From: Vibrio sp. CDRSL-10 TSBA
GTDB taxonomy: Bacteria > Pseudomonadota > Gammaproteobacteria > Enterobacterales > Vibrionaceae
Direction of reading: 5' to 3'
DNA: 64,000 bases
Assembly: GCA_039696685.1 (NCBI GenBank)
Contig: CP155566.1
Span: 62,001-126,000, forward strand
Notes under the pieces: model-generated
Seen by the model: only the letters and a program-made list of their open reading frames with translations
The model's database searches: none
What the model was told of the DNA's origin: nothing
Translations under genes and position numbers: made by a program
Shown here: positions 54,658 to 64,000 of the stretch, one piece after another
Layout of the letters: the number at the start of each line of letters is the position of its first letter
How positions within the stretch are numbered: position 1 is the stretch's first letter

Positions 54658-56488
54658 TTACACTTCGCCGATAAAACCGCCGGTCTGGTGCGCCCACAAC
54701 TGGGCATAGACGCCGTTTTTCTCCAGCAGTTCCTGATGCGAACCCTGTTCGATAATCCGGCCTTTATCCATCACGATCAGGCGATCCATGGCGGCAATGG
54801 TCGACAGGCGGTGCGCAATCGCAATCACCGTCTTGTTGTCCATCAGTTGATCCAGATTATCCTGAATCGCCGCTTCCGCTTCTGAGTCAAGTGCTGAAGT
54901 GGCTTCATCCATAATAAGGATCGGCGCGTCCTTGAGCAGCACGCGCGCAATCGCGATGCGCTGGCGCTGACCGCCGGACAGTTTCACGCCGCGCTCACCC
55001 ACCTGTACGTCATAGCCGCTGTGGCCGCTTTCATCTTTCAGCAGTTCGATAAAATCGTGCGCTTCGGCCTGGCGGCTGGCATGCATCAGCGCGTCTTCAT
55101 TGGCGTGCGGATTGCCGTACAGGATGTTTTCCCGAATCGAGCGGTGCAGCAGCGAGGTATCCTGCGTGATCATGCCAATCTGCTGGCGCAGCGACTGCTG
55201 GGTGACCTGACTGATATCCTGACCGTCAATTTCAATCTTGCCCGCATTGAGTTCATAAAAACGCAGCAGCAGATTGACCAGCGTGGATTTGCCCGCGCCG
55301 GAGCGGCCGACGATCCCGACTTTTTCGCCCGGTTTCAGGTGCAGATCGAGCGCTTCAAATACTGCTTCCTGCTCGTTGTAGCGAAAATCGACCTGGCGGA
55401 AGCGAATTTCGCCCTGAGAAACGGTCAGTGGCTTGGCCTGATGGCTGTCCTCGATTTCGATGTCGTTGGCGATGGTGTTCATGCTGTCGATCACCATGCC
55501 GATGCTTTCAAACATGCCGCGGATTTCCCACATGATCCACTTCGACATGCCCTGCAAGCGCAGCGCAATACTGATGCCAATCGCAATCACACCCACTGTC
55601 ACACTTTCGGCCAGCCAGAGGTGAATGGCCAGTGCTGCCATGGAGAAACAGCAGCAGGTAGTTAATCAGATCCACGCTGTAGAGCAGGCTGGTCAGGGTA
55701 CGCATCTGCTGGTACACGGTGGCGAGATACGCTTTCATGCCCTGTTTGGCGTACTCGGTTTCCCGCTCGGAATGTGAGAACAATTTCACGGTCGTGATGT
55801 TGGTGTAGGTATCGACAATGCCACCGGTCATCGAAGACTGGGCGTTGGCCTGCTCGGTGGAGATGCGTTTCAGGCGCGGAATAAACAGCACCTGAATCAG
55901 GACGTACAGACACAGCCAGGCCAGGATCGGCAGCACCAAGACGTCGTCGGCGCTGGCAATCATCACCAGCATCGAGACGAAATAGACCGAAATATACACC
56001 GACAGATCGACCAGCTTCATCACCACTTCGCGCACCGACTGCGCGCTCTGCATCACCTTGGTCGCGACCCGGCCGGCAAAATCACGCTGGAAAAAACCGA
56101 CGCTCTGCTTGAGCAGGTAACGGTGCACCAGCCAGCGAATCGACATCGGATAATTGCCGAGGATGGCCTGATGGAGCAGGTTGGAGTGGACGAAAGCCAG
56201 GATCGGCATCACCACCACGACCAGCAACGCCATCGACAGCAGAGTGTCGCCGTTGTCGGCCCAGAAGTTGGCGCGCGAGCTGTTGCTGAGCATATCAACC
56301 AGTTCGCCCATGTAGCGCACCAGCGTCACCTCAGCGATCGCCACGCAGGCGCTGAGCAGCGACATGATTAACAGCGGTTTTTCAAAGCCGCGGGTGTAGT
56401 AACGGCAGAAGCCAAACAGAGTTTTGGGCGGCTTCTGCGGATCGTGATCCGGAAACGCGTCGGTAAGATTTTCAAACCAGTGAAACAT
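54658..56488 (-). CDS. ABC exporter (fused membrane and ATPase domains), one frameshift
   Basis: 609 residues after correction. I start at MFHWFENLTDAFPD with AAGG nine bases upstream; the 53-residue extension would run across the Fur box. Membrane domain with about six TM helices (60-320), then the ATPase: Walker A GRSGAGKST, signature LSGGQRQR, Walker B ILIMDEATSALD. The frame breaks at 55645-55649 (GAAAC on plus); removing one base restores LLLFSMAALAIHLWLAES. Its divergent partner is the Fur-boxed fhuC, so it may be iron-regulated. Substrate unknown; in V. cholerae the corresponding gene is labelled only as a putative export ATPase. Confidence 0.88.
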
Positions 56489-56583
56489 GAGGTTGACCTT
56501 GCTTGTCGGCAGTAGTTGCAATTTGAATGGGGTTACTGACTTTTCATCGAGTGAATAATCAGTAAAATGGCGGAGTGGTATAG

Positions 56584-56609
56584 TAATGATAATTAAAATG
56601 GTTCTCAAT
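56584..56609. promoter_or_regulatory. Fur box between the ABC exporter and fhuC
   Basis: TAATGATAATTAAAATGGTTCTCAAT contains the AATGATAAT hexamer array of the Fur consensus. It lies 38-63 bp before the fhuC start in the divergent region, so Fe-Fur repression of fhuCDB, and perhaps the exporter, is likely. Confidence 0.75.
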
Positions 56610-56646
56610 AACCTTTGGGTGTATCCGAGAGCCGGGAGGTAACCCA

Positions 56647-57432
56647 ATGTTCACCCTATCTGGCGTGGAGATGGTACGCGGCGGCCGCACGATTCTTGCG
56701 ATTGATCAGTTACGTATCCCCACCAATGAGCTGACGGTGGTGCTGGGCCACAACGGTTCCGGTAAATCTACTCTGGTCAGTTTACTGTCCGGACAGCAGT
56801 CGCCTGACACCGGAACGGTGCAGCTTGATGATGTGTCTCTGGCTTCGCTGGGCAGTAAAGATCTGGCCAAAAAGGTCGCTTTTCTGCCGCAGAAACTACC
56901 GGCCAGTGCCGGCCTGACGGTGCGTGAGCTGGTGCGTCTCGGCCGTTTTCCATGGCGTGGCGCACTGGGATTCTGGCGTCAGCAGGATAATGACATGATT
57001 GCCGCGGCGATGGAAAAAACCGGCGTGACGGCCTTTGCTGACAGCTATGTGGATGAACTGTCCGGCGGTGAGCGCCAGCGTGCGTGGGTGGCGATGCTGC
57101 TGGCGCAGGAATCTCCGGTTTTGATCCTGGATGAACCGACCTCGGCGCTCGATGTGCAGCATCAGTACCAGCTGATGGCGTTACTGGCTGAGCTCAATCA
57201 GCAACAGGGCTGCGGCATTATCGTCATTCTGCATGATCTCAATCTGGCGCTGCGCTATGCCACCCATATTGTTGCCCTCAAACAGGGGCGTATCGCTTTT
57301 GACGGACCGGCTGTCGGTCTGGCTGATGAGCAGCGTCTGTCTGATCTGTACCAAACTCCGATTCGTCTGATTGATCACCCGGGTGATACCGATCAGGCCA
57401 CTACCAATAAGGTCGCTATCGTATGTGCCTGA
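56647..57432 (+). CDS. fhuC: Ferric hydroxamate ABC transporter ATPase FhuC
   Basis: 261 residues. Walker A VLGHNGSGKST (about 31-41), signature DELSGGERQRAWVA (about 137), Walker B LILDEPTSALD and the H-loop ILHDLNLA. It drives uptake of siderophore from the periplasm through FhuB. Its stop overlaps the fhuD start (TGATG). GGGAGG precedes the ATG. Confidence 0.93.
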   Translation: MFTLSGVEMVRGGRTILAIDQLRIPTNELTVVLGHNGSGKSTLVSLLSGQQSPDTGTVQLDDVSLASLGSKDLAKKVAFLPQKLPASAGLTVRELVRLGRFPWRGALGFWRQQDNDMIAAAMEKTGVTAFADSYVDELSGGERQRAWVAMLLAQESPVLILDEPTSALDVQHQYQLMALLAELNQQQGCGIIVILHDLNLALRYATHIVALKQGRIAFDGPAVGLADEQRLSDLYQTPIRLIDHPGDTDQATTNKVAIVCA

Positions 57433-58353
57433 TGTCGAAATTTAAGCAAGCGCTTGTGGTGCTGGGCCTGCTGGTCAGTGCGTCTTCCTCTGCCTGGGCT
57501 GAGATTCAGGTCAGCGATTCACTCGGTGAACATACGTTACCTGCTGTGCCACAGCGTGCAGCGGTGCTGAACTGGGATGTGCTGGAGCAGGTGATCGAAC
57601 TCGGTATCACCCCGATTGCGGTCACCGATGCTGACGCTTATCGTGACTGGGTGGTGAAACCGGCTATTCCGGACTCGGCGCAGAATGTCGGTACCCGCGG
57701 TGAGCCGAAACCTAGAAAAAATTGCCGCGCTCAAGCCGGATATTATTTTGATCAGCGACGCGCAGCGTGACCTCAAACCGCGTCTGGAGCAGATTGCTCC
57801 GGTGCTGCTGTACACCAACTTCAGTAAAGATGACAAGCAGGCGGAAGTGGCGATCAAACAGTTTCGCCAGCTGGCGCAGCTGTTTGCTAAGCAAGAGCTG
57901 GCGGAACAAAAGCTGACCAGGATGCAGCAACGCTTTCAGCAACTGAGTGATCAACTCAAAGCGCACTTTGGCGGCTCGTTGCCGCAGGCTCTGGTGATGC
58001 GGTTTGCCGACACCAAATCGACCTTTATCTATACCGAAGATTCGATGATCGACTATGTGCTGCATCAGCTCGGTATGAAGCAGGCGCTGGTTGAGCCGCC
58101 GGCGCAGTGGGGCATAGTACAAAAGCCGATCACCGATTTACGCGTGATACAGCAAGGTTATGTGCTGTACATCAAGCCGTTTAATGAAGAGAAAAAACTC
58201 AAAAACTCTGTGCTGTGGAAAGCGCTGCCGTTTGTGCGCACCCACCGAGTGAATTCGGTTGAATCGGTGTGGAGTTACGGCGGTGCGATGTCGTTGCTGT
58301 ATGCCGGAGAAGCGATTGCAGACAGCCTGCTGGAAATGGCGCCGCAGTCATGA
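57432..58353 (+). CDS. fhuD: Ferric hydroxamate periplasmic binding protein FhuD, one frameshift
   Basis: 306 residues after correction, starting MSKFKQALVVLG with signal peptide to SAWA-EIQ. The fold is the class III binding protein with a long backbone helix: AAVLNWDVLEQVIELGI, then LKPDIILIS. The frame breaks at 57707-57711 (GAAAC); removing one A restores TRGEPNLEKIAALKPD. It delivers ferric hydroxamates to FhuB. It overlaps fhuC and fhuB by 1 and 4 bp. Confidence 0.92.
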
Positions 58354-60324
58354 CCTGGAGACATCTGACCCCGATCATGGCCCTGCTGCTGCTCGGCGCA
58401 GCGGCCAGCCTGCAGTTCAACCAAACGCTCGGCTTTGCGATGCAATGGCGTTTGATCGGCGACCCGCAACTGGCGCAGTCGTTTGATGATTTCAATTTTG
58501 CCTATGCACAGTTGCCGCGTCTGGTGATCACCCTGCTGGTGGGAGCGGTTCTGGGCCTGGTGGGCAGCCTGATGCAGCAACTGACCCAGAACTCACTCAC
58601 TTCTCCGCTGACCATGGGCACCTCTTCCGGTGCGTGGCTGGCGCTGATCATTCTTAATATTTGGTGGCCGCAGGCGATTGCTGATTACAGCGCGTTGGCG
58701 GCTATGGCCGGGGCTCTGCTGGCATTTGGTCTTATTGTTCTCATCGCCGGGCTGGACAACATGACCGGGTTGCCGATGGTGATCTCCGGGATGGTCATTA
58801 ATATCCTGCTGGGTGCGGTTGCCGGCGCTATCATTCTGCTGCATCAGGATTATGCCCAGAATGTGTTTATGTGGGGCGCAGGCGATTTGGCGCAGAACGG
58901 CTGGGAGCAGATTGCATGGCTGTTGCCGCGCTTAAGCCCGCTGCTGCTGCTTTTGCTGGTGGCACCACGGATTCTGACCCTGCTGCGCCTTGGTCATCAG
59001 GGTGCGCAGGCGCGTGGTCTGCCTGTCATTCCGGCATTCTTCCTGTTGATGGCACTTGGGATCTGGCTGGTGTCGGCCTCAATTACGGTGGTTGGTCTGA
59101 TCGGTTTTATCGGCCTGCTGACCCCGAATATTGTGCGCGCGCTTGGGGCGCGTACGCCGCGTATCGAACTGGTGGCCAGCCTGGTGTGTGGCGCGCTGCT
59201 CTTGTTGGCGACCGATGTGCTGGCGCAGTGGCTTAGTGTCTGGGCCGGCCAGGTAGTACCAAGCGGTGTGACGGCGGCGGCCATCGGTGCGCCGGCGCTG
59301 ATCTGGTTCAGCCGTCGTAAGCTCACAGCCCAGGATGGTATTGCAGTCGCGCTGCCCGGTTCACGGCCGCGGATCTCATCGCCTTTGACCGTGTCGATTG
59401 CCCTGCTGATGCTGCTCGGCATCGCTTTGTATATCGGTTATCAGCCGCAGCAGAGTGGGCTGACACTGGCCTGGCCGAACGAGTTCCAGTGGGCCCTGCG
59501 CTGGCCGCGCATGGTGACCGCGCTGTTTACCGGCATTGGTCTGGCGCTGGCCGGTACCATACTGCAGCGCCTGATTTATAACCCGCTCGCCAGCCCGGAT
59601 ATTCTCGGTGTGTCGTCCGGGGCGACATTTGCACTGGTCTTCTCCAGCCTGTTTCTCGGACAGTCGCTGCTGTCGACTCAATGGGGCACCGCACTGGTCG
59701 GCAGTCTGGCGGTGTTGTTGATTCTGATTATGCTGGGACGCAAACACCAGTTTGCGCCATCGAGCGTGATTCTGACCGGTATTGCCATGACTGCGCTGCT
59801 GCAGGCATTCGTGCAGTTTTGTCTCGCCAAAGGCAATCAGGACAGCTACAAAATTCTGCAATGGCTGGCCGGGTCTACGTATCGGGTGACCGCAGAGCAG
59901 GCATTGTTACTGGCCGCGCTGGTGGTGGCTATGCTGGGGCTGAGTCTGATGAGCAGTCGCGCGCTGACGCTTATCTCCATCAGCCGTTTCTTTCGCCCAG
60001 GCACGCGGACTGAGCAGTTCACTGACCTCGCTCAGCCTGTTGGTGCTGGTCGCTATGTTGTGTGCGGTAGTGACCGCCACCATGGGGCCGGTATCCTTTG
60101 TCGGCCTGATTGCACCGCATTTGGCACGCATGCTGGGTGCCCAGCAGTCCAAAGCACAGCTGCTGCTCGCCAGCCTGATTGGCGGTACCACCATGTTATG
60201 GTCAGACTGGCTGGGCCAGGTGGTGCTGTACCCAAACCAAATTGCCGCGGGGACTTTGGTCGCCATTCTCGGCGCACTCTATTTCCTCGCCTTGCTGGTG
60301 TTCAACCGTCTGTCCCGCCGTTAA
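58350..60324 (+). CDS. fhuB: Ferric hydroxamate permease FhuB (fused double permease), one frameshift
   Basis: 657 residues, two FecCD-type halves in one chain (about 1-330 and 340-657), the FhuB hallmark. Each half has the GLVGSLMQQLTQNSL / ALAGTILQRLIYNPLA motif. The start is MTWRHLTPIMALLLL, overlapping the fhuD stop (ATGA). The frame breaks at 59986-59990 (GTTTC). Removing one T joins ISISR to SFAQARGLSSSLTSLS and restores the last TM segments (GPVSFVGLIAPHLARMLG). Confidence 0.92.
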
Positions 60325-60350
60325 TCCGCTCTGCGTGACGGTTGCATCTC

Positions 60351-60381
60351 ATCGGGCATTTCCTGCAAATGCCCGATTTTT
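60351..60381 (+). terminator. Terminator of fhuCDB
   Basis: ATCGGGCATT / AATGCCCGAT stem with loop TCCTGCA, then TTTTTCC. Confidence 0.82.
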
Positions 60382-60430
60382 CCTGACATTTTTCTCACTT
60401 TTTACCGCTTGATTATTTTATTGCCATTGC

Positions 60431-60453
60431 AAATCGTTCTCATTGGCAATATC
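60431..60453. promoter_or_regulatory. Fur box upstream of fhuA
   Basis: AAATCGTTCTCATTGGCAATATC, whose complement contains AATGAGAACGATTT, a common Fur-site form. It lies about 50-70 bp before the receptor start. Confidence 0.7.
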
Positions 60454-60501
60454 ATTCATTGAAAATTACTGATTAGTCTATAAGTTACAGCAGGGGTATT
60501 T

Positions 60502-62698
60502 ATGAAATCGTTCCGTCTCTCTCCGGTCGGACTTGGCGTGATTGCCGCGTTAACCATAGGACAAGCCGGCTACGCTCTGGCAGATGACACAGCTGTCGAG
60601 GACACACACCTTAGCCAAGCCGCTACTTCTAACGAGGACACACACCCTGACGAAGTGGTCACCATTGTTGGTTCACAAGTTGATCTGGGTGGTGAGTACC
60701 AGGGTGGTCAGGTCGCGCGTTCGGGCCGGGCGGGTATTCTCGGTAACCAGGATTTCATGGATACGCCTTTTTCTTCCAGCAACTACACCTCCCAACTGAT
60801 CGCCGATCAGCAGGCTAAGAGTGTCGGTGATGTACTGAAAAATGACCCGACGGTTCGTCAGTCGGTCGGCTTTGGTAACTTCCAGGAACTGTACATGATT
60901 CGCGGTTTCCCGGTTTATTCCGACGACATGACCCTGAACGGTGTGTACGGCATTCTGCCGCGTCAGTATGTGGCAGCCGAAATGCTGGAACGGGTCGAAG
61001 TGTTCCGTGGTGCCAACACTTTTGTGAATGGTGCGGCGCCGGGCGGCAGTGCGATTGGCGGTTCGATTAACCTGGTACCGAAACGCGCCGGCAGTGAACC
61101 GCTGACCCGCGTCACGGTCGGCACTCAGTCCGGTGGTCAGGGTTATGGTGCGCTGGATCTGGGCCGCCGTTTTGGTGATAACCAGGAAAATGGCCTGCGT
61201 GTTAACCTGGTTGCCCGTGGTGGCGATGATGCCGTCGATGATCAGGATACCCAGCTTGGCGTGCTGAGCCTGGGCTTTGATCACCAAGGCGAGAACTTCC
61301 GCATGTCGGCAGATGTCGGCTATCAGGATCATCATATTGATTCACCGCGTCCGAGTGTGACGCCGGGCAGTGCAATCCCATCCCTGCCAAGCAGTGATGC
61401 TAACTATGCTCAGGACTGGACCTATACCGATGAGAAGCAGCTGTTTGGTGTGGTGCGGGCAGAATACGACTTCAGCAGCCAGACCACTGGCTGGATGGCA
61501 GCGGGCATGCGCCGCGGAAAAGAGCATAACCTGCTGGCCAACCCGACTGCTGACGGTAATGGCAATCTGACCGCCTATCTGTTTGAAAACGTGCGTGAAG
61601 ATACCGTGATGTCAGCAGACAGCGGGGTAAGACACGAATTCTCAACCGGCAGCATTGGTCATACAGTTGTTGTGTCCGGCTCTCTTTACCAGTCACGCTC
61701 GAAAAATGCGTATGTGATGTCAGCGACTACTAGCGTGGGCTCCTTGGACGATTACACACAGATCAGCCAGCTAGATGGATCATGGTTTGGTGGTAGTTTA
61801 AGTGACCCGATTGAAACAGAGCGAGTGACTTACAGCAGTGCAGCATTAGCCGATACCCTGTCGATGTTCGATGATCAGGTCAAACTGATGCTTGGTGCGC
61901 GTCTGCAGCGGGTTGAGACCAAGAGCTTTGACTACAATACCGGTGAATCTAATGGTAATTATAGTAAAACAGCCCTGACGCCGTCGCTGGGTGTGGTGTA
62001 TCAGCCGACGCTGGATGTTTCTTTGTATGCCAATTACTCTGAGGCTTTGTTGCCGGGAGAAACAGCACCTGAAGATAGCAGTCACCCGGGGGAAGTGTTA
62101 AAACCTAACCGCTCGGAGCAGTATGAAGTCGGTGCCAAGTATGACACCGGCAGCTACGGCGCAGTGGTCAGCCTGTTTGAAATCAGTAAGCCGACGTACA
62201 TGTACGACAGCAACAATATCTACACCGACAACGGTGAACAGCGTCACCGCGGTATCGAGTTGTCGGCGTTTGGCGAACCGATTGAACGCGTCAAAGTGCT
62301 GGGTGGCGTGACCCTGATTGATGCCGACATTGTGAAAAGTGCCACGGCCGAAGCAGAAGGGAAGAACGCGATCGGTGTGCCGAAAGTTCAGGCTAACCTG
62401 AACCTGGAATGGGCGACTCCGTTTGTGGAAGGCCTGACGCTGGAAGGTCGCACGGTATACACCGGCTCGCAATATGCCAGCTCGGATAACTCACTCGAAA
62501 CTGCCGTCATGGACCCGTTTTGATCTGGGCGCCCGCTACGGCATGAAAGTCGGTGATAACGCGCTGACTCTGCGCGCCCGCGTCGATAACGTAACCGACA
62601 AAAACTACTGGGCATCAGCCGGCGGTTACCCGGGCAGCAACTACCTGGTACAGGGCTCACCGCGTACGGTCGTACTGTCCGCCAGCTACGATTTCTAA
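60502..62698 (+). CDS. fhuA: TonB-dependent hydroxamate siderophore receptor FhuA, one frameshift
   Basis: 731 residues after correction. Signal peptide MKSFRLSPVGLGVIAALT to ALA-DDT, TonB-box-like DEVVTIVG near residue 54, plug domain (about 75-200, with NDPTVRQSVGFGNFQELYMIRGF and EVFRGANTFVNG), then a 22-strand-type barrel ending in VVLSASYDF with terminal Phe. The frame breaks at 62497-62501 (GAAAC); removing one A restores SLELPSWTRFDLGARYG. The N-terminus before the TonB box holds a 36-bp in-frame duplication of EDTH-containing sequence made by a short DNA repeat that recurs after the gene. The ligand, ferrichrome-like, is inferred from the linked fhuCDB. Confidence 0.9.
60597..60646. 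repeat. Two copies of GAGGACACACACC within the fhuA N-terminus
   Basis: CGAGGACACACACCTTA at 60597 and CGAGGACACACACC at 60633, exactly 36 bp apart and therefore in frame. Two further copies follow the gene at 62741 and 62793. Confidence 0.8.
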
Positions 62699-62713
62699 TC
62701 ACAGAAAAACAAA

Positions 62714-62737
62714 AAACCAGCTTCGGCTGGTTTTTTA
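62714..62737 (+). terminator. Terminator of fhuA
   Basis: AACCAGC TTCG GCTGGTT with TTTTTT, a UUCG-capped intrinsic terminator. Confidence 0.9.
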
Positions 62738-62740
62738 TAA

Positions 62741-62810
62741 CGAGGACACACACTCTAAATGCAGTCGCCTTTCTCTTTGAAGAATTCTCTTCGAAGGACA
62801 CACACCTTAA
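62741..62810. repeat. Two copies of GAGGACACACAC after fhuA
   Basis: CGAGGACACACACT at 62741 and GAAGGACACACACCTTAA at 62793. The upstream flank TAACGAGGACACACAC matches the second copy inside fhuA, and GGACACACACCTTA matches the first. Confidence 0.75.
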
Positions 62811-62813
62811 CCG

Positions 62814-63302
62814 TTACTTTTTGGTGATTTTATCCAGATAGCCCATCGCAAACGCTGAGACAACAAAGGTGACATGCAGCAGCAGGTACCATTTGATTTT
62901 TTCACCGTCAATCTGTTCGGTATTCATAAATACTTTAAGCAGATGGATCGATGAAATCGCGACAATAGACGCAGATACCTTGTTTTTTAGCGAACTTGTG
63001 TCGAGTTTCCCCAGCCAGCCGAGTTTGTCATCGTTCTCATCCAGATCGATTTTAGAGACGAAGTTTTCGTAACCGGAAAACATCACCATTACGATTAATC
63101 CACCCACCAGAGAGATATCGATCAGCGACAAGGAAATCAAAATCAGATCGACTTCCTTAATGGTGAAAATGACCGGGATCAGGTGAAAGACCTCCTGAAA
63201 AAATTTGATACCCAGAGCCGCCAGGACCAAACTCAGGCCGAGATAAATTGGCGCCATAATCCAGCGCGACGAATAAAGAAGTTTTTCGACAATATTTTCC
63301 AT
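62814..63302 (-). CDS. YqhA/UPF0114 family inner-membrane protein
   Basis: 162 residues with three or four TM helices (about 15-38, 50-75, 105-125 and 138-156). It matches the YqhA/UPF0114 family by the start [20 protein letters not shown] and by [25 protein letters not shown]. The function of the family is unknown. Single gene, convergent with fhuA. Confidence 0.9.
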   Translation of the reverse strand: MENIVEKLLYSSRWIMAPIYLGLSLVLAALGIKFFQEVFHLIPVIFTIKEVDLILISLSLIDISLVGGLIVMVMFSGYENFVSKIDLDENDDKLGWLGKLDTSSLKNKVSASIVAISSIHLLKVFMNTEQIDGEKIKWYLLLHVTFVVSAFAMGYLDKITKK

Positions 63303-63458
63303 GATAACAAGCTGCTTATTAGATTAACGAGGGCAGAGCCGCATTGCTCCGCTGCCGGATATTACTCTGCTTTTCAGTTGCTTGGCTATAATCATCGCTT
63401 ATGAAAACAGGGTTAAATTGTGTCAAAACCACAGATGGGCTCTCACGAGGACGCTCGC

Positions 63459-64000
63459 CTATGCAGCATTTTTTAGTTTGTTGTGCTCGATAGCTATGTA
63501 GTGTCTCATCCGGTCCAACTGCTGTTTAGTTTTTTTAATACTAAGTAGAGATATCTTATCTCTTAAAAAGTATTTCAAGTTTTGGTTTCTTACTCCAAAT
63601 CCATCAACCAGTATTGGTTGTAATGAACCATGAACGGTTTTTCTCAAAATTATGTTTTTTAGATTTCCATCGTGGATCAGTACTTTCTTTTTCAGTAGCT
63701 CATGGGATATATAATCAATATGTTTATGGGCGTCTTCAGCAGAAATTCTTCTGCTGGAAATATAATCGTGTAAAGACTTTGATACGTTACCATCAAAGTC
63801 ACGGATTAATTCAACCACGAGCCCTTTTCCAAGGTTGGTTTGCACGCTGCCTGAATATTTGGGTAAAATTCGAACGTTATTATGTGTTTTGAAAAACCTT
63901 TCTTCATTTAAATTTTGGTTATCTTCTACCTTTTGAATTTTTATACAAAGGGTGTTGTCTTCAGGGTGAATATAGACATCCCTTTTGCTCCCAGATGCAA
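63459..64000 (-). CDS. YrbL family kinase-like protein, N-terminus outside the window
   Basis: The frame is open from the window edge and starts ASGSKRDVYIHPEDNTLCIKI, matching the P-loop/Lys region of YrbL (E. coli GRHRKCYAHPEDAQRCIKI). LIRDFDGN and LLKKKVLIHDGNLKNIILRK resemble the YADFDG and catalytic-loop positions of an atypical protein-kinase-like fold. A GTG-initiated shorter form at 63845 would lose the nucleotide-binding part and is unlikely. YrbL is PhoP-regulated in enterobacteria; its function is unknown. In vibrios related proteins often flank LPS-biosynthesis clusters, which may begin beyond this edge. Confidence 0.8.
   Translation of the reverse strand, partial: ASGSKRDVYIHPEDNTLCIKIQKVEDNQNLNEERFFKTHNNVRILPKYSGSVQTNLGKGLVVELIRDFDGNVSKSLHDYISSRRISAEDAHKHIDYISHELLKKKVLIHDGNLKNIILRKTVHGSLQPILVDGFGVRNQNLKYFLRDKISLLSIKKTKQQLDRMRHYIAIEHNKLKNAA

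Overview
The window is chromosomal DNA of a Vibrio. The 16S/23S/5S sequences, codon usage and gene order (purE / tsaC-hemF-aroE-DUF1488 / gamma-carbonic-anhydrase / rrn, ilvY-ilvC, rep, peptide ABC operon, gor, rlmJ, prlC, uvrD, ggt, rarD, recQ, fhuCDB-fhuA) match the large chromosome of the Vibrio cholerae lineage. The 16S variable regions differ from what I recall of V. cholerae. The V. fluvialis/furnissii group is possible, but I cannot fix the species.

Layout. 1-3.5 kb: purE start with a PurR operator, tsaC, hemF, aroE, a DUF1488 gene and a convergent gamma-carbonic-anhydrase-like gene. 3.5-9.6 kb: a complete rrn operon (two promoters, 16S, tRNA-Glu/Lys/Val, 23S, 5S, tRNA-Ser). 9.7-15.5 kb: ilvY/ilvC, ubiK, rep, cytochrome c5. 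15.7-17.3 kb: tRNA Arg-His-Pro-His-Pro followed by seven ~124-bp tandem units, each carrying the 3' end of tRNA-Pro plus a terminator, and then short heptamer repeats. 17.9-24.5 kb: a peptide/nickel-type ABC importer and a SPOR-domain protein. 24.6-32.0 kb: an accessory cluster of a Ser/Thr kinase, a secreted protein, an ECF sigma factor and two related cadherin-like envelope proteins. It resembles the EcfP/PknT threonine-phosphorylation system of V. parahaemolyticus with extra partners. 32.2-36.5 kb: an RND efflux pump. 37.2-41.7 kb: gor, rlmJ, prlC. 41.8-44.4 kb: a DUF2282/DUF692/DUF2063/DoxX cluster (bufferin/HvfABC-type copper RiPP). 44.7-54.5 kb: uvrD, a CsrB-type sRNA, ggt, LysE, AraC, rarD, recQ and a DUF3630 gene. 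54.7-62.7 kb: an ABC exporter and the hydroxamate siderophore uptake set fhuC-fhuD-fhuB-fhuA. 62.8-64 kb: a YqhA-family membrane protein and a partial YrbL-family gene.

The most striking feature is global. Fourteen genes carry one extra base, and in all fourteen the lesion is an extra A in GAAC (reading GAAAC/GTTTC). It occurs on either strand and in any codon phase, and removing that A restores the conserved protein each time. Essential or universally conserved genes (ilvC, uvrD, recQ, gor) are affected. The lesions are therefore best read as a systematic consensus error tied to the tetranucleotide GAAC/GTTC, not as true pseudogenes. GAAC/GTTC is the known target of Dnd-type DNA phosphorothioation in several gammaproteobacteria, which modify only part of their sites. 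The sequence may thus carry the footprint of a DNA-backbone modification system encoded elsewhere in this genome (inference). Affected genes are annotated below as single full-length CDSs.
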